Source: Candidatus Poribacteria bacterium | Lineage (GTDB): Bacteria; Poribacteria; WGA-4E; WGA-3G | Length of the DNA stretch: 39,196 nt | Direction: 5' to 3' | NCBI GenBank assembly: GCA_022824265.1 | Contig: JAJEAG010000004.1 | Coordinates: 1-39,196, forward strand | In this document: one piece after another, positions 1-8,900 of the stretch | How the letters are laid out: each line of letters opens with the position of its first letter | How positions within the stretch are numbered: the first letter of the stretch is position 1 | Program-made: the position numbers and the translations under genes | The notes under the pieces: generated by a model | What the model saw: only the letters and a program-made list of their open reading frames with translations | The model's database searches: none | Told to the model about the DNA's origin: nothing

Positions 1-75
1 GGCAGCTTCGGCTTTTTTCCCGCCAGCTTCAATAAAATCTAAAACGCGTTTACGTAAATCTGTTGAATATGCCAT
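1..75 (-). CDS. IS630-family transposase, N-terminal fragment (runs off the left edge)
   Basis: Reading leftwards from an ATG whose complement ends at 75, the first 25 codons give MAYSTDLRKRVLDFIEAGGK followed by KAEAA, which is the typical opening of IS630-type transposases: the first helix of the helix-turn-helix domain that binds the terminal inverted repeat. The reading frame is open to the window edge, so the DDE catalytic domain and the far end of the element are not visible. I could not identify a terminal inverted repeat with confidence in the 460 bases to the right. It could also be an orphan helix-turn-helix remnant rather than an intact insertion sequence. Confidence 0.7.
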   Translation of the reverse strand, partial: MAYSTDLRKRVLDFIEAGGKKAEAA

Positions 76-339
76 AATAGATACATTCTATAACAAAATA
101 CAAAAAATGTCTCTTTAATTCTGATGGTCACTATAGTTTTCGGTTTTTCTGATATATTTTTCACAATTCAATAGATACTTTGTAAGTCGGGTTTCACTAC
201 CGCTCTACCAGACCTACAATATAAACGTTTAGTAACACTTATCTACTTACAAATCTTAAAACTAAATAACCCTGATTAACAACCCTGTGGGATGACATCA
301 AACGTTAAATCTGTTTAACCTAATAAGATTTGAAATGAA

Positions 340-355
340 CGCACAAGAATGTGCA
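340..355. promoter_or_regulatory. 16-bp palindromic activator site, distal copy (P1)
   Basis: CGCACA-AGAA-TGTGCA matches the pattern TGCACA-N4-TGTGCA with one mismatch. It lies 30 bp upstream of a second copy (370-385), placing both on the same face of the helix, and about 108 bp upstream of the -24 element of the sigma-54 promoter. This is the usual place for upstream activating sequences of enhancer-binding proteins. The same pair at the same 30-bp spacing recurs at 6280/6310. Confidence 0.65.
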
Positions 356-369
356 TCGTCCATTATATA

Positions 370-385
370 TGCACATACTTGTGCA
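370..385. promoter_or_regulatory. 16-bp palindromic activator site, proximal copy (P1)
   Basis: TGCACA-TACT-TGTGCA is a perfect 6+4+6 palindrome. It is centred about 78 bp upstream of the TGGCAC element of the sigma-54 promoter at 448. A run of T follows shortly after (389-395), so a terminator function for rightward transcripts is formally possible, but no + strand gene lies to the left. Confidence 0.7.
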
Positions 386-447
386 ACAGATTTTTAGTCC
401 ATTCTATCGGATATTGAAGAATATAGTCTTTCCTACCTAACCCTTTC

Positions 448-463
448 TGGCACGAAAATTGCT
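448..463 (+). promoter_or_regulatory. Sigma-54 (RpoN) promoter P1 for gene 537
   Basis: TGGCACGAAAATTGCT matches the -24/-12 consensus TGGCAC-N5-TTGC, with exactly ten bases between the GG (449-450) and GC (461-462). The predicted transcription start is near 474, giving a 5' leader of about 63 nt before the ATG at 537. Such promoters need an ATP-driven enhancer-binding protein; the palindromes at 340 and 370 are the candidate sites. Confidence 0.8.
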
Positions 464-536
464 CTAAACAATATATCTCGTCAATCAAATTGATACCAAC
501 GCGCGCGCAATTAGTTGACTTTAATTAGGTTTTGAT

Positions 537-3500
537 ATGAACATATATAAACGCACAATCCATTCTCTGCATATTATCAACTGTATTCTTTGCATGTTTC
601 TGTTTTACGGTTGTGGTGCGGATAGTCTTGGACCGCATAAGGATCTGTTGCCTATGGTTGATGGGGATAAGAAATTCTCGGATAGATATAGATTAGAAGA
701 AGAACCACAATTTTATTATGACCTCTATGGTAAAGAGGTTATTGAAGGCAGTGAACTCAGCAGATACGATGAAAACAAGCAATTTGACAAAGACGGAAAG
801 TTAGTTGTTGGTTGGTCAGGTCAACTTGATAGTCTACGGTTCACAGCACAATTGGATAGGACAATTATTGTAGAAGAAACTTTTCTCGGTAGACATACTG
901 AGTTTGCTATTGGTGACCACATACGGCTTAAACCTGACACCCTTTTCCCAAACCAATATATCGTTTCTAAAACAGAATTTGATGGATTGCGATGGGATAT
1001 AACTTTTGCTCAAGAACATCACCTATTTACAATTCTTCATTCACGTATTTCTAACCCTATTAGGCTATCAGATAATCCACCGGGTCAACGACTTGGATTT
1101 GAACTTGGTCGTCGTAACGGCTTGAATCAACTATCGGGTGTAAGGCATATTGAGAACTCACGTCTGGTAGGTATCCGAGGGCAGGCACTATTAACAGAAA
1201 ATTTTCGTATTGGATATACTTATCTCAATCTACATAAAGAACATCCTGAACGCTTGTTGACATCTTTAATGGGTACAGTTGCGAACACACCTCCTGAATC
1301 AATATCAATCGTCTTTCGTGATGACTCACCGGAGGATAATCACACAAGTGCTTTAACTGGTTTTGATAATTATGATTCTGAACTACACGGTAACAATCTT
1401 CAAGAAGGGGTCGGTGCAGCGTTTAAAAGTATGAAAATTACGATTGTCACACAAGCACTTGAGGATTTACATATTGATGATATTAAGGAAGGTCTTGAAC
1501 CCAAACTACTGGCAGAACAGACACATCATTTTAATGTTACTGCTGATCAAGTTATCCCATTACATCTTGGTAATCGTGAATCTAAAGTGCGCACCTCAGT
1601 TGATGGAGAGTGGAAAATAGTTAACGGCTTCAATAAAATGAAATATGACTTTAATCTATTGGATAGTGATATTAACATTGACCCACGCACAGTAAAGTCA
1701 GTTGTATTTGACATGATTGTTGCGGGGGATTACAACATCGCAGTGATTGGATTTAGTGAGGCAAACAAATCGGAGACTGATCCCGATCTACAAGAATGGA
1801 TAAAAACTGAAGACGGTCATCTTGAGATGCCATACCGTGATATTATTGAAGCACCAGGGAACTATGGACAATCTCCAGAGTATAGAAATAATAGAAGGGA
1901 ACTTCAAGACAATCCAAGTAAATGGAAGGATGAAGGAAGACCTCGCAAAGTAAAATATCGTTATGGTGCTGCGCGGGCAGCAACCCTATATGGAATTGAT
2001 CTTGAAGGAACTATTGCTAATGTTTTTATTAGGACTCACTACTCCACAAATGGTAAATTCAAGCAGTATCCTACTATACCAAAAGATAAGGTTGGATTTA
2101 GCCGTACCAAAACTACTGTAAAGACTCCTACTGGTGAGGAACCAACTGGTGTTTCTATTGATTCGCAGACCAGACTTCCAGTAGATAGCAATGGTATCCC
2201 CACCTATTCTGAAACCGAAGGTGAACGTTTTGAAGCATTTTTAGGTGGAGATGGAACAGATTTAGAGGGTGACGGAAAACTTGGTAGGGAAAGGGCATGG
2301 TTTATACAACTAAAGGCACGTTTTAATAAACTTCTTTTAGAAGGTGTTTTGTATCACATTGACCCAGGATACACGACCAGTTACTACAATTTCGGTGTAC
2401 ATCCGAACCGAGGACAAATTTATATGATTGATCCTTTAAATCAACAAGAATTTGCAACGGAGATTGAATCATGGGATGGAAATAATTATGCACTGGTTGA
2501 GGACGACGATGATGGGGATGGTTGGCCCGATGACATAGACTTTGATGGTGTAATACCCGAAGTAGACGACCGAGATCAAAATGGCGTATTAGATTTCCAA
2601 GAGGATTTTCTCATTTTTGATGCTGACCCAGCTATGTTTAAGGGTATTATAGATATGAATAATAATGGTACTGTTGATACAATAGAAGATAATTTTGAAC
2701 CTGAATACGAATACGGTATTGATCGGAAAGGTTATCATATAACTGCCGATTACGATATACTTGATAATCTTACACTAAAATTGGGATGGTTAAATGAAAG
2801 CGAAGTTTCAAGTAGACGACATAACAATAATAAATACATACACCTAATTTATCAACGTGACATCCCCGAAGTAGGTAGTTTTCTTTTTCAAAACCGATAT
2901 GTACGAGTACAAGATGATATACCTGATTATACAATTACGTTACCCGTAGGCGAATTAGAACCCATTTCCATAAGTGATGAACTTGATTTTTATAACGCAC
3001 GAATAAATACAACAACTCTCCAATTCCTATATTCAGGCATTCGTAACTTAACACTTGAAGCGAAAAGTCTTGTTGTCATGCAAAGACAGTTTGAACAAAA
3101 AAAAGAAAACGCCCTATTCACAGATATTATATACGACCCAGTAAAGGAAAGATATGAACCCGATGAACGCGTAGACTTTATGATTCCCATCGATCAGGTT
3201 CGTACTCAAGGATTTAGACGAGTAAACCCTTTCTATCCTGACCATGGCATATATGTGCTTGATCCGGGTGACACTGGTATAATTTATGACGCAGAAAACT
3301 GGAAAATACGACGATATCCTGAACGTGTCATGCGTAATCAGTTGACTATTTTAAAAGCAAGATACGAAATTCAACTTGGTGATTTACCTTATATTACAAG
3401 AATCGCTGAAGATATAGTACTGACACCAATGGTAAAATATGTATGGGATCGTGCTTTTGACAGAACTGCTGAAGAAATACCACTAACACTCAACCCCGAA

Positions 3501-3875
3501 TTGTTCATACCAACTGATATTGAGCCTTATGAATATCTGCGATTCAATCGACGTAGCCGCGAGGATATACTCGGTGTACGTCTTGACTATCATTTTAGTC
3601 CGAAAGTAAAAATACTTGGTGGATTCCAATATAGGAAATTCGTTAACCGAGATAAGAATTACAAGAACTACATAAGCCAATTTCCTGCTGACCAAAAAAT
3701 ACCATTCATTTTTCGACCAGACATCAGAACTCGGATTCTTGAGATCCAATCCATCAACCGTGGTGAATATCTCGGTTTTTATATTGTCACACTTGCAGGC
3801 TTCCGAAGAACAACCAATCTATCCCAAAATGTAGTTAGCCATACACTGTTTGTTCGAACCATGATAGGATTTTAA
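537..3875 (+). CDS. Large putative outer-membrane beta-barrel protein with acidic calcium-binding-like insert
   Basis: 1112 residues, no family recognised with certainty. Residues 1-26 form an export signal ending FYGC, so Cys26 could be a lipidation site, although the -3 position is Phe rather than Leu/Val/Ile. Much of the length shows alternating hydrophobic/polar stretches typical of beta strands, and the protein ends HTLFVRTMIGF, a terminal aromatic strand like the BAM recognition signal of outer-membrane barrels. At about 655-721 there is an Asp-rich stretch (DDDDGDGWPDD, DRDQNGVLD, DMNNNGTVD) resembling EF-hand or dockerin loops that bind calcium. Only weak Shine-Dalgarno (AGG). It is followed after 40 nt by a secreted WD40 protein with a type IX-type tail, so I infer a surface assembly or transport role. 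Placement in the outer membrane is inference. Confidence 0.6.
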   Translation: MNIYKRTIHSLHIINCILCMFLFYGCGADSLGPHKDLLPMVDGDKKFSDRYRLEEEPQFYYDLYGKEVIEGSELSRYDENKQFDKDGKLVVGWSGQLDSLRFTAQLDRTIIVEETFLGRHTEFAIGDHIRLKPDTLFPNQYIVSKTEFDGLRWDITFAQEHHLFTILHSRISNPIRLSDNPPGQRLGFELGRRNGLNQLSGVRHIENSRLVGIRGQALLTENFRIGYTYLNLHKEHPERLLTSLMGTVANTPPESISIVFRDDSPEDNHTSALTGFDNYDSELHGNNLQEGVGAAFKSMKITIVTQALEDLHIDDIKEGLEPKLLAEQTHHFNVTADQVIPLHLGNRESKVRTSVDGEWKIVNGFNKMKYDFNLLDSDINIDPRTVKSVVFDMIVAGDYNIAVIGFSEANKSETDPDLQEWIKTEDGHLEMPYRDIIEAPGNYGQSPEYRNNRRELQDNPSKWKDEGRPRKVKYRYGAARAATLYGIDLEGTIANVFIRTHYSTNGKFKQYPTIPKDKVGFSRTKTTVKTPTGEEPTGVSIDSQTRLPVDSNGIPTYSETEGERFEAFLGGDGTDLEGDGKLGRERAWFIQLKARFNKLLLEGVLYHIDPGYTTSYYNFGVHPNRGQIYMIDPLNQQEFATEIESWDGNNYALVEDDDDGDGWPDDIDFDGVIPEVDDRDQNGVLDFQEDFLIFDADPAMFKGIIDMNNNGTVDTIEDNFEPEYEYGIDRKGYHITADYDILDNLTLKLGWLNESEVSSRRHNNNKYIHLIYQRDIPEVGSFLFQNRYVRVQDDIPDYTITLPVGELEPISISDELDFYNARINTTTLQFLYSGIRNLTLEAKSLVVMQRQFEQKKENALFTDIIYDPVKERYEPDERVDFMIPIDQVRTQGFRRVNPFYPDHGIYVLDPGDTGIIYDAENWKIRRYPERVMRNQLTILKARYEIQLGDLPYITRIAEDIVLTPMVKYVWDRAFDRTAEEIPLTLNPELFIPTDIEPYEYLRFNRRSREDILGVRLDYHFSPKVKILGGFQYRKFVNRDKNYKNYISQFPADQKIPFIFRPDIRTRILEIQSINRGEYLGFYIVTLAGFRRTTNLSQNVVSHTLFVRTMIGF

Positions 3876-3915
3876 AAGTGATAAACATTAAGATAGAATA
3901 GACTGGAGATATGAA

Positions 3916-6198
3916 ATGACAACCTTCACAACTAATCTTAAACGATATACATGGGTTTTTGTTATACTGGTTTGCATCACATGCATGCCATGTATAGTAT
4001 TTGCAATTGAACCGATTACGACAATTGGGAATGCACTCCCTCAAAAACAGGTATTTCTCAACGATGAAACTATACTCCGTGTTAATTGGACGAATATACA
4101 AATTGTTGATGTTGCTACAAATACAGTGATGGATGAATTTGGAGAAAAAGAATATTATGATGATGTTGTATTCAGTTCAGATGCAGAACATTTAGCAATT
4201 CTAAGGTTTAATTCTGATTCAAGAATCACCACTGTCACTATATGGAGTGTTAATGACAAAAAGCTGGTCGCTCAGTGGAAGATAGCATCGCGAATTGATG
4301 AAAATGATGCCGCATTTAGTCCTACACAACCCATATTGGCAACATACTTGCCAGATGAAATACATCTATGGAATTGGGAAAATGGAGAATCAATCGGAAA
4401 GATGGAACGTGAAAACTTTCCATCTTTAGTTTCAATGGAGTTTACCCGGGACGGAGAACATCTATTCATTGCATCAAGGTATGAAATAGAGATATGGAAT
4501 ATTGAATCACGTCTTTTAGAAGCTACATTTCCCGATCTTGGTTTTGATAAGCTTAAAAGCATTGCTGTCAGTCCAAATAATAAATATGTTGCAGCACATA
4601 GACGCAATACCGCATTTTTTTATATTTGGGATGTGGAAACCCATCAACAGTTATGGCGTGACAAGAGTGGTATTGGTAGAATTGCAAATATGGTATTCAG
4701 TTCCGATAGTCAATCATTATATGTTGCTACAAGAACAGCTGGCTTGAGTAGAAAAGGGGACGTACCCTATACTGGTTGGGATGATACAGTACGTATCTGG
4801 GATATCCAGTCAGGTAAACAGATAGATTCCTTCGGAACAGAATTTAATTTTTTAGAGTCTATGACACTATCTCCAAATGAGAAAACTGCACTATTAGAAT
4901 ATTGGGATGTAGATGTAGTCTATGATATAGAAAAGAAAGAGACAAAACACGTATGGGCAGATTATGTCTCAAGTCGGTTCACTAATGATGTTGTGATGAG
5001 TTCAGATGGAAATTCGTTAGCCTCAATATCTTTAACAACACTTAAGACCTGGGATACTACATCGCAACAGATGCTTACCACGGATACATCAGATGGCTAT
5101 ATATTTTCTGGATTAGCAATATCTCCAGATAATCAGAATATAGCAATCGGTAAGAATTTAAGAGTAGAATTGCGTGATATACGAAGTGGTAGAGTAACAT
5201 CGCGTTTTCCACATTATCTATCTGATGTAGACAGCATTTCATTCAGTCCTTCGGGTAGATGGCTTGCAGTGGTGAATGATTGGGGAGATCTCATCATATT
5301 AGATTCAAAAAGAACTGATAGGATTCAGAGATTAAATCGGAAATTAGATTTACAGACACCAAACTATCATTCTATTGCTTTCAGCAGAAATGAAGAGTAT
5401 TTGGCAGCGTCAGGCACCACAGCAAAGAATAACATTACGAAATATTGGATTGTGATATGGAAACGTATTAAGGATATTTACAGATTCCAATACGAGATGT
5501 CAACACAAAAACTTGCCGATAATCTTACATTTACTAACATTAAAGATGGTTCATTAGTGTTAGCAACATCTATTGATAAAGAAGTCCACGTAATGAAAGT
5601 TTTCTTAAACAGCCTTCGTCTCTTAACTACAGTAGATGGAGAATATCCGTTAGGATTTTATGATAATGGTCGTTATCTTTTTGTTAATAATAGAGATCAC
5701 TCTCAAATCTGGGATTGGCAGAAAGGCAAATCTATCAAACACGCACAACTTCCAAAGGTATCATCTATAAGCGATGATTGTTCTGTTATTGGGTCCTATA
5801 ATGCAAATGGACAGTTCTCTATCTGGAATACAAGTAATGTCCTATCTCTTTTACCTTATTCAGTTGAACCAAATGGCAAGCAGTTTGTTACACTCGGACA
5901 GATAAAACGAAATCAACTCCTACAAAACTTCCCGAATCCATTCAATCCTGAAACATGGATTCCCTTCAAACTTGCTGATGAGAGTAATGTAACAATTGAG
6001 ATTCGCAGTGCCACGGGAGAACTTGTTCGATCAATATCACCGGGAACAATGAAGGCTGGAGACTATTCAAACCAATCGCAGGCGGTTCACTGGAATGGTC
6101 AGAATAACGATGGTGAATCTGTGAGTAGTGGTGTATATTTCTATACCATAAACGCAGGTGAATACTCAGCAACAAGAAAAATGATTATCAAAAAATGA
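3916..6198 (+). CDS. Secreted WD40-repeat propeller protein with C-terminal FlgD-like/type IX sorting domain
   Basis: 760 residues. A signal peptide of about 34 residues ends near VFA/IEPI. The body consists of WD40-like repeats (for example IRIWDI-, IWNIES- and SFSPSGRWLAV-type strands), probably two propellers. The C-terminal ~90 residues begin NFPNPFNPETWIPF and end ATRKMIIKK, the FlgD-Ig-like domain used as a type A sorting signal by type IX secretion and common at the end of secreted proteins in Poribacteria and FCB bacteria. RBS GGAG about 7 nt before the ATG. It is close to gene 537 and likely co-transcribed from the sigma-54 promoter P1. Its neighbour at 6495 is a paralogue sharing the N-terminal EPI motif, the repeat layout and the tail. 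Ligand unknown. Confidence 0.8.
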   Translation: MTTFTTNLKRYTWVFVILVCITCMPCIVFAIEPITTIGNALPQKQVFLNDETILRVNWTNIQIVDVATNTVMDEFGEKEYYDDVVFSSDAEHLAILRFNSDSRITTVTIWSVNDKKLVAQWKIASRIDENDAAFSPTQPILATYLPDEIHLWNWENGESIGKMERENFPSLVSMEFTRDGEHLFIASRYEIEIWNIESRLLEATFPDLGFDKLKSIAVSPNNKYVAAHRRNTAFFYIWDVETHQQLWRDKSGIGRIANMVFSSDSQSLYVATRTAGLSRKGDVPYTGWDDTVRIWDIQSGKQIDSFGTEFNFLESMTLSPNEKTALLEYWDVDVVYDIEKKETKHVWADYVSSRFTNDVVMSSDGNSLASISLTTLKTWDTTSQQMLTTDTSDGYIFSGLAISPDNQNIAIGKNLRVELRDIRSGRVTSRFPHYLSDVDSISFSPSGRWLAVVNDWGDLIILDSKRTDRIQRLNRKLDLQTPNYHSIAFSRNEEYLAASGTTAKNNITKYWIVIWKRIKDIYRFQYEMSTQKLADNLTFTNIKDGSLVLATSIDKEVHVMKVFLNSLRLLTTVDGEYPLGFYDNGRYLFVNNRDHSQIWDWQKGKSIKHAQLPKVSSISDDCSVIGSYNANGQFSIWNTSNVLSLLPYSVEPNGKQFVTLGQIKRNQLLQNFPNPFNPETWIPFKLADESNVTIEIRSATGELVRSISPGTMKAGDYSNQSQAVHWNGQNNDGESVSSGVYFYTINAGEYSATRKMIIKK

Positions 6199-6279
6199 GA
6201 TGGAATTGTGGAGTTGGAAAACATGTAAGTCCAATGTTTTACAGGCACAACATTGATATATTAGCATAATTTTGATGTA

Positions 6280-6295
6280 TGTACAATATTGTGCA
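6280..6295. promoter_or_regulatory. 16-bp palindromic activator site, distal copy (P2)
   Basis: TGTACA-ATAT-TGTGCA matches TGCACA-N4-TGTGCA with one mismatch. It starts exactly 30 bp upstream of the second copy at 6310, the same spacing as in the P1 control region. Confidence 0.6.
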
Positions 6296-6301
6296 TCATC
6301 T

Positions 6302-6339
6302 AAATCAGCTGCACATCCACGTGCAGCTGATTTCTTTTT
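6302..6339 (+). terminator. Rho-independent terminator after gene 3916, overlapping an activator site
   Basis: AAATCAGCTGCAC (6302-6314) pairs perfectly over 13 bp with GTGCAGCTGATTT (6321-6333) around a 6-nt loop, followed by CTTTTT. It lies about 100 nt after the stop of the WD40 gene. The upper part of the stem is also TGCACA-TCCA-CGTGCA (6310-6325), the proximal activator palindrome of promoter P2, so one sequence may serve both as RNA terminator and as DNA operator. Confidence 0.75.
6310..6325. promoter_or_regulatory. 16-bp palindromic activator site, proximal copy (P2)
   Basis: TGCACA-TCCA-CGTGCA is one base off the TGCACA-N4-TGTGCA pattern and starts 75 bp upstream of the TGGCAC element at 6385 (78 bp in P1). 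It sits within the terminator hairpin 6302-6339. Confidence 0.55.
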
Positions 6340-6384
6340 ATACTTTCTAACACTATAATTGTAGGGTTTTACAGGAATTATCTT

Positions 6385-6400
6385 TGGCACAATAATTGCT
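6385..6400 (+). promoter_or_regulatory. Sigma-54 (RpoN) promoter P2 for gene 6495
   Basis: TGGCACAATAATTGCT fits TGGCAC-N5-TTGC with ten bases between GG (6386-6387) and GC (6398-6399). The predicted start near 6411 leaves an ~84-nt leader. It has the same architecture as P1, with two upstream palindromes. Transcription may continue through the YWTD array. Confidence 0.8.
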
Positions 6401-6494
6401 GTTATAAATACATTTGTGTGATGTGCTGGAAACAATTATTACAATAAGTGTAATATACAGATTCTATTCATCATTCATATTTTGGAGAATCGTC

Positions 6495-8858
6495 ATGCAT
6501 AACAAATTGAACCGAATATTTCGCAAATTGTTCATTTATTCCACTTTGATTATCTTACTTTGTAGAACTGACATTGTGTTTGCAAATGAACCTATCGCAC
6601 AGATTGGACAACCCTATCCAATGCAAAATGCCTTCCTGAATAATGATACGGTTGTTCGTGTTCTCGCCTCAAAGATGCAGATTGTTGATGCTAACACAGA
6701 CGTAATAAAAGATGAATTTGGTGATTTGGAATACTACTTTAATAGTGTAATAAGTGATACAGGTTCCCATGTCGTAATTCAGGATTATTCCAGCAGTACA
6801 AAGACTTATGAATTAACCATTTGGGATGTAAACGCGAGGGAACAAATATCTTCATGGGGGCATGATGACAATTTTAGAACCGCAGCATTTAGTCCCACAG
6901 AAACATTACTCGCAACCTCAGTTAATGACAAGATTCATCTATGGAATTGGCAAACCGGGAACCTTATTGGTACAATGGGGGGTGAACGTCGTCCGATTGA
7001 GCAATGCAATTATTATACGGCTCCCAATGGAAAACGGTATAAGACTTCTTGTTCATTTCAAGCACGCAGTCATGATATGTTGTTTACTCAGGATGGTAAG
7101 TATCTAATCGTAGCATCACAACGACCAGACATAGAGGTCTGGAATGTGGAAACTCTCCAATTGGTAGGACATTTAGGTATGCATTCGGGTAGTTGGGTAA
7201 ATGGTGTAGCTGTTAGTCCAGATGGAACATACATCGCTTCCTATGATAGCGAACCCGGTTCTGTATATTTGTGGAATTTGCAGTCAGGACAACTTGTATG
7301 GAAGCAAAAAAGTGCAATTGGAAGAATATCGGATTTAATATTCAGTCCTGATAGTCAACTCTTGTATGTTGCGACAGATACGTACGGGCTAAGTAGGTCA
7401 GGTCAGGATCCTTTAGTAGGGTGGAAAGGATGGTATGATAAAGTAAAGGTATTTGATATCCAATCCGGACAACAGATAGATATATTCCAGACACAATTTA
7501 AGTCAATACAATCTTTACGAATTTCACCTGACGGAAAAAAGTTACTATTACTCTATTTGGATGGTGAAATAGTGTGGGACATTGAAAATAAACGAATACA
7601 CAAGTCATGGACAGACTTTGCCTATGAGTGGTCTTATTCAAGAGATGTTGATTTAAGCCCAGATGGAAAAACTGTACTTGCTATGTCAGGAAGTTTTATT
7701 AAATCTTGGGACGTTTCTTCACAACAGATGCAACTACTCATTCCTTCCGAAAACTATACATATAATACGATTGCAATCTCTCATAACAGTAAACGTTTTG
7801 CTGTTAGTAGAGAACCTTTAGTTGAAATACGAGACCTACATACCGGTGAAGTTGAAACGCAATTTCCGCATTCCTTCTTACTTCCTGAAAATATTACCTT
7901 CAGTTCATCTGGAAAATGGCTTGCAGTGAAAGGTCATTGGGGACATGTAGATATCTTGAATACCGATTTACCAGAAAATAAACAACGTCTTGAACCGCCC
8001 TTTAAACTTCAATTACCCGGTGGACACTACCCAATAGGTTTCAGTGAAAATGAACAATATTTTGCAACTTCAGGACACACAAAAATAGATAATGATAAAT
8101 CAAAATATTGGATTCTGTTGTGGGAACGGGTGGAGGACACATTTGTCTTTAAATACGCGTGGTTGGGAGGTTTTGCTGCACAACCTATATTCAAGACCGA
8201 TGCAGATGGTTCAACCGTTTTAGCTGGAAACGGGAGAGATGGTATCCATATATGGAAACTCTTACCAAAAGAACCGATTCTACTATCATCGTTTGATGGA
8301 GAATATCCCCTACAATTTAGTGAAGATGGTCGCTATCTATTTGCCTACAGTGAAAACAACTTTCAAATCTGGGACTGGCGGAGGAGCAAACTTGTTAATC
8401 AAGCTCCTTTCCCTTGGTATAAGTCTATCAGTCAGGATGGATCATTTTTATTAACAGCTGGTGTGTCGGGACAATATCAGATCTGGGATTTAACTCACCT
8501 GTTGTCCTTCTTACCATATTCAGTTGAACCTGAAGGAAAACAACTTGTTACCCTTGGTCAGATAAAACGAAACCAACTGATGCAGAACTTCCCGAACCCT
8601 TTCAATCCTGAAACATGGATTCCCTTCAAACTTGCTGATGAGAGCACTGTAACAATTGACATTCACAGTTCCACAGGTGAACTCATTCGCTCAATATCAC
8701 CGGGAACAATGAAGGCAGGAGACTATTCTGGTCAATCGGATGCAGTTTATTGGGATGGTAATAACAACGACGGTGAACCTGTGAGTAGTGGCGTATATTT
8801 CTATACAATTAACACTGATGGCTTTTCTGCTACACGAAAAATGATTATAAGGAAATGA
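6495..8858 (+). CDS. Secreted WD40-repeat propeller protein with C-terminal FlgD-like/type IX sorting domain (paralogue of 3916)
   Basis: 787 residues from the ATG at 6495, chosen over an in-frame ATG-like start 81 nt earlier because GGAG stands 7 nt before it and the protein then starts with a clean signal peptide (hydrophobic core, cut near VFA/NEPI). WD40-like repeats follow, then the ~90-residue tail beginning NFPNPFNPETWIPF and ending ATRKMIIRK. It aligns with the upstream gene through most of its length but carries an extra segment around residues 145-175 containing two Cys (EQCNYYTAPNGK region). Driven by the sigma-54 promoter P2. The two proteins are tandem duplicates that have diverged clearly in the propeller and little in the tail. 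Confidence 0.8.
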   Translation: MHNKLNRIFRKLFIYSTLIILLCRTDIVFANEPIAQIGQPYPMQNAFLNNDTVVRVLASKMQIVDANTDVIKDEFGDLEYYFNSVISDTGSHVVIQDYSSSTKTYELTIWDVNAREQISSWGHDDNFRTAAFSPTETLLATSVNDKIHLWNWQTGNLIGTMGGERRPIEQCNYYTAPNGKRYKTSCSFQARSHDMLFTQDGKYLIVASQRPDIEVWNVETLQLVGHLGMHSGSWVNGVAVSPDGTYIASYDSEPGSVYLWNLQSGQLVWKQKSAIGRISDLIFSPDSQLLYVATDTYGLSRSGQDPLVGWKGWYDKVKVFDIQSGQQIDIFQTQFKSIQSLRISPDGKKLLLLYLDGEIVWDIENKRIHKSWTDFAYEWSYSRDVDLSPDGKTVLAMSGSFIKSWDVSSQQMQLLIPSENYTYNTIAISHNSKRFAVSREPLVEIRDLHTGEVETQFPHSFLLPENITFSSSGKWLAVKGHWGHVDILNTDLPENKQRLEPPFKLQLPGGHYPIGFSENEQYFATSGHTKIDNDKSKYWILLWERVEDTFVFKYAWLGGFAAQPIFKTDADGSTVLAGNGRDGIHIWKLLPKEPILLSSFDGEYPLQFSEDGRYLFAYSENNFQIWDWRRSKLVNQAPFPWYKSISQDGSFLLTAGVSGQYQIWDLTHLLSFLPYSVEPEGKQLVTLGQIKRNQLMQNFPNPFNPETWIPFKLADESTVTIDIHSSTGELIRSISPGTMKAGDYSGQSDAVYWDGNNNDGEPVSSGVYFYTINTDGFSATRKMIIRK

Positions 8859-8900
8859 GAAGTTATCATCATATATTTCTATATAATGGGGTTTAAAACT

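Larger units (their letters stand above)
76..536. other. Intergenic regulatory region between transposase fragment and gene 537
   Basis: No convincing ORF on either strand. The right half holds two palindromes (340-355 and 370-385) and a sigma-54 promoter (448-463) that together form the control region of the gene at 537. A short alternating GC run lies at 499-506. The left half (76-330) is AT-rich and shows nothing I recognise; it may include the end of the IS630 element. Confidence 0.6.

Noticed and set aside
340-395. CRISPR-like spaced repeats
   Set aside because: Only two palindromes with a single 14-nt gap are present; the pattern fits paired activator sites.
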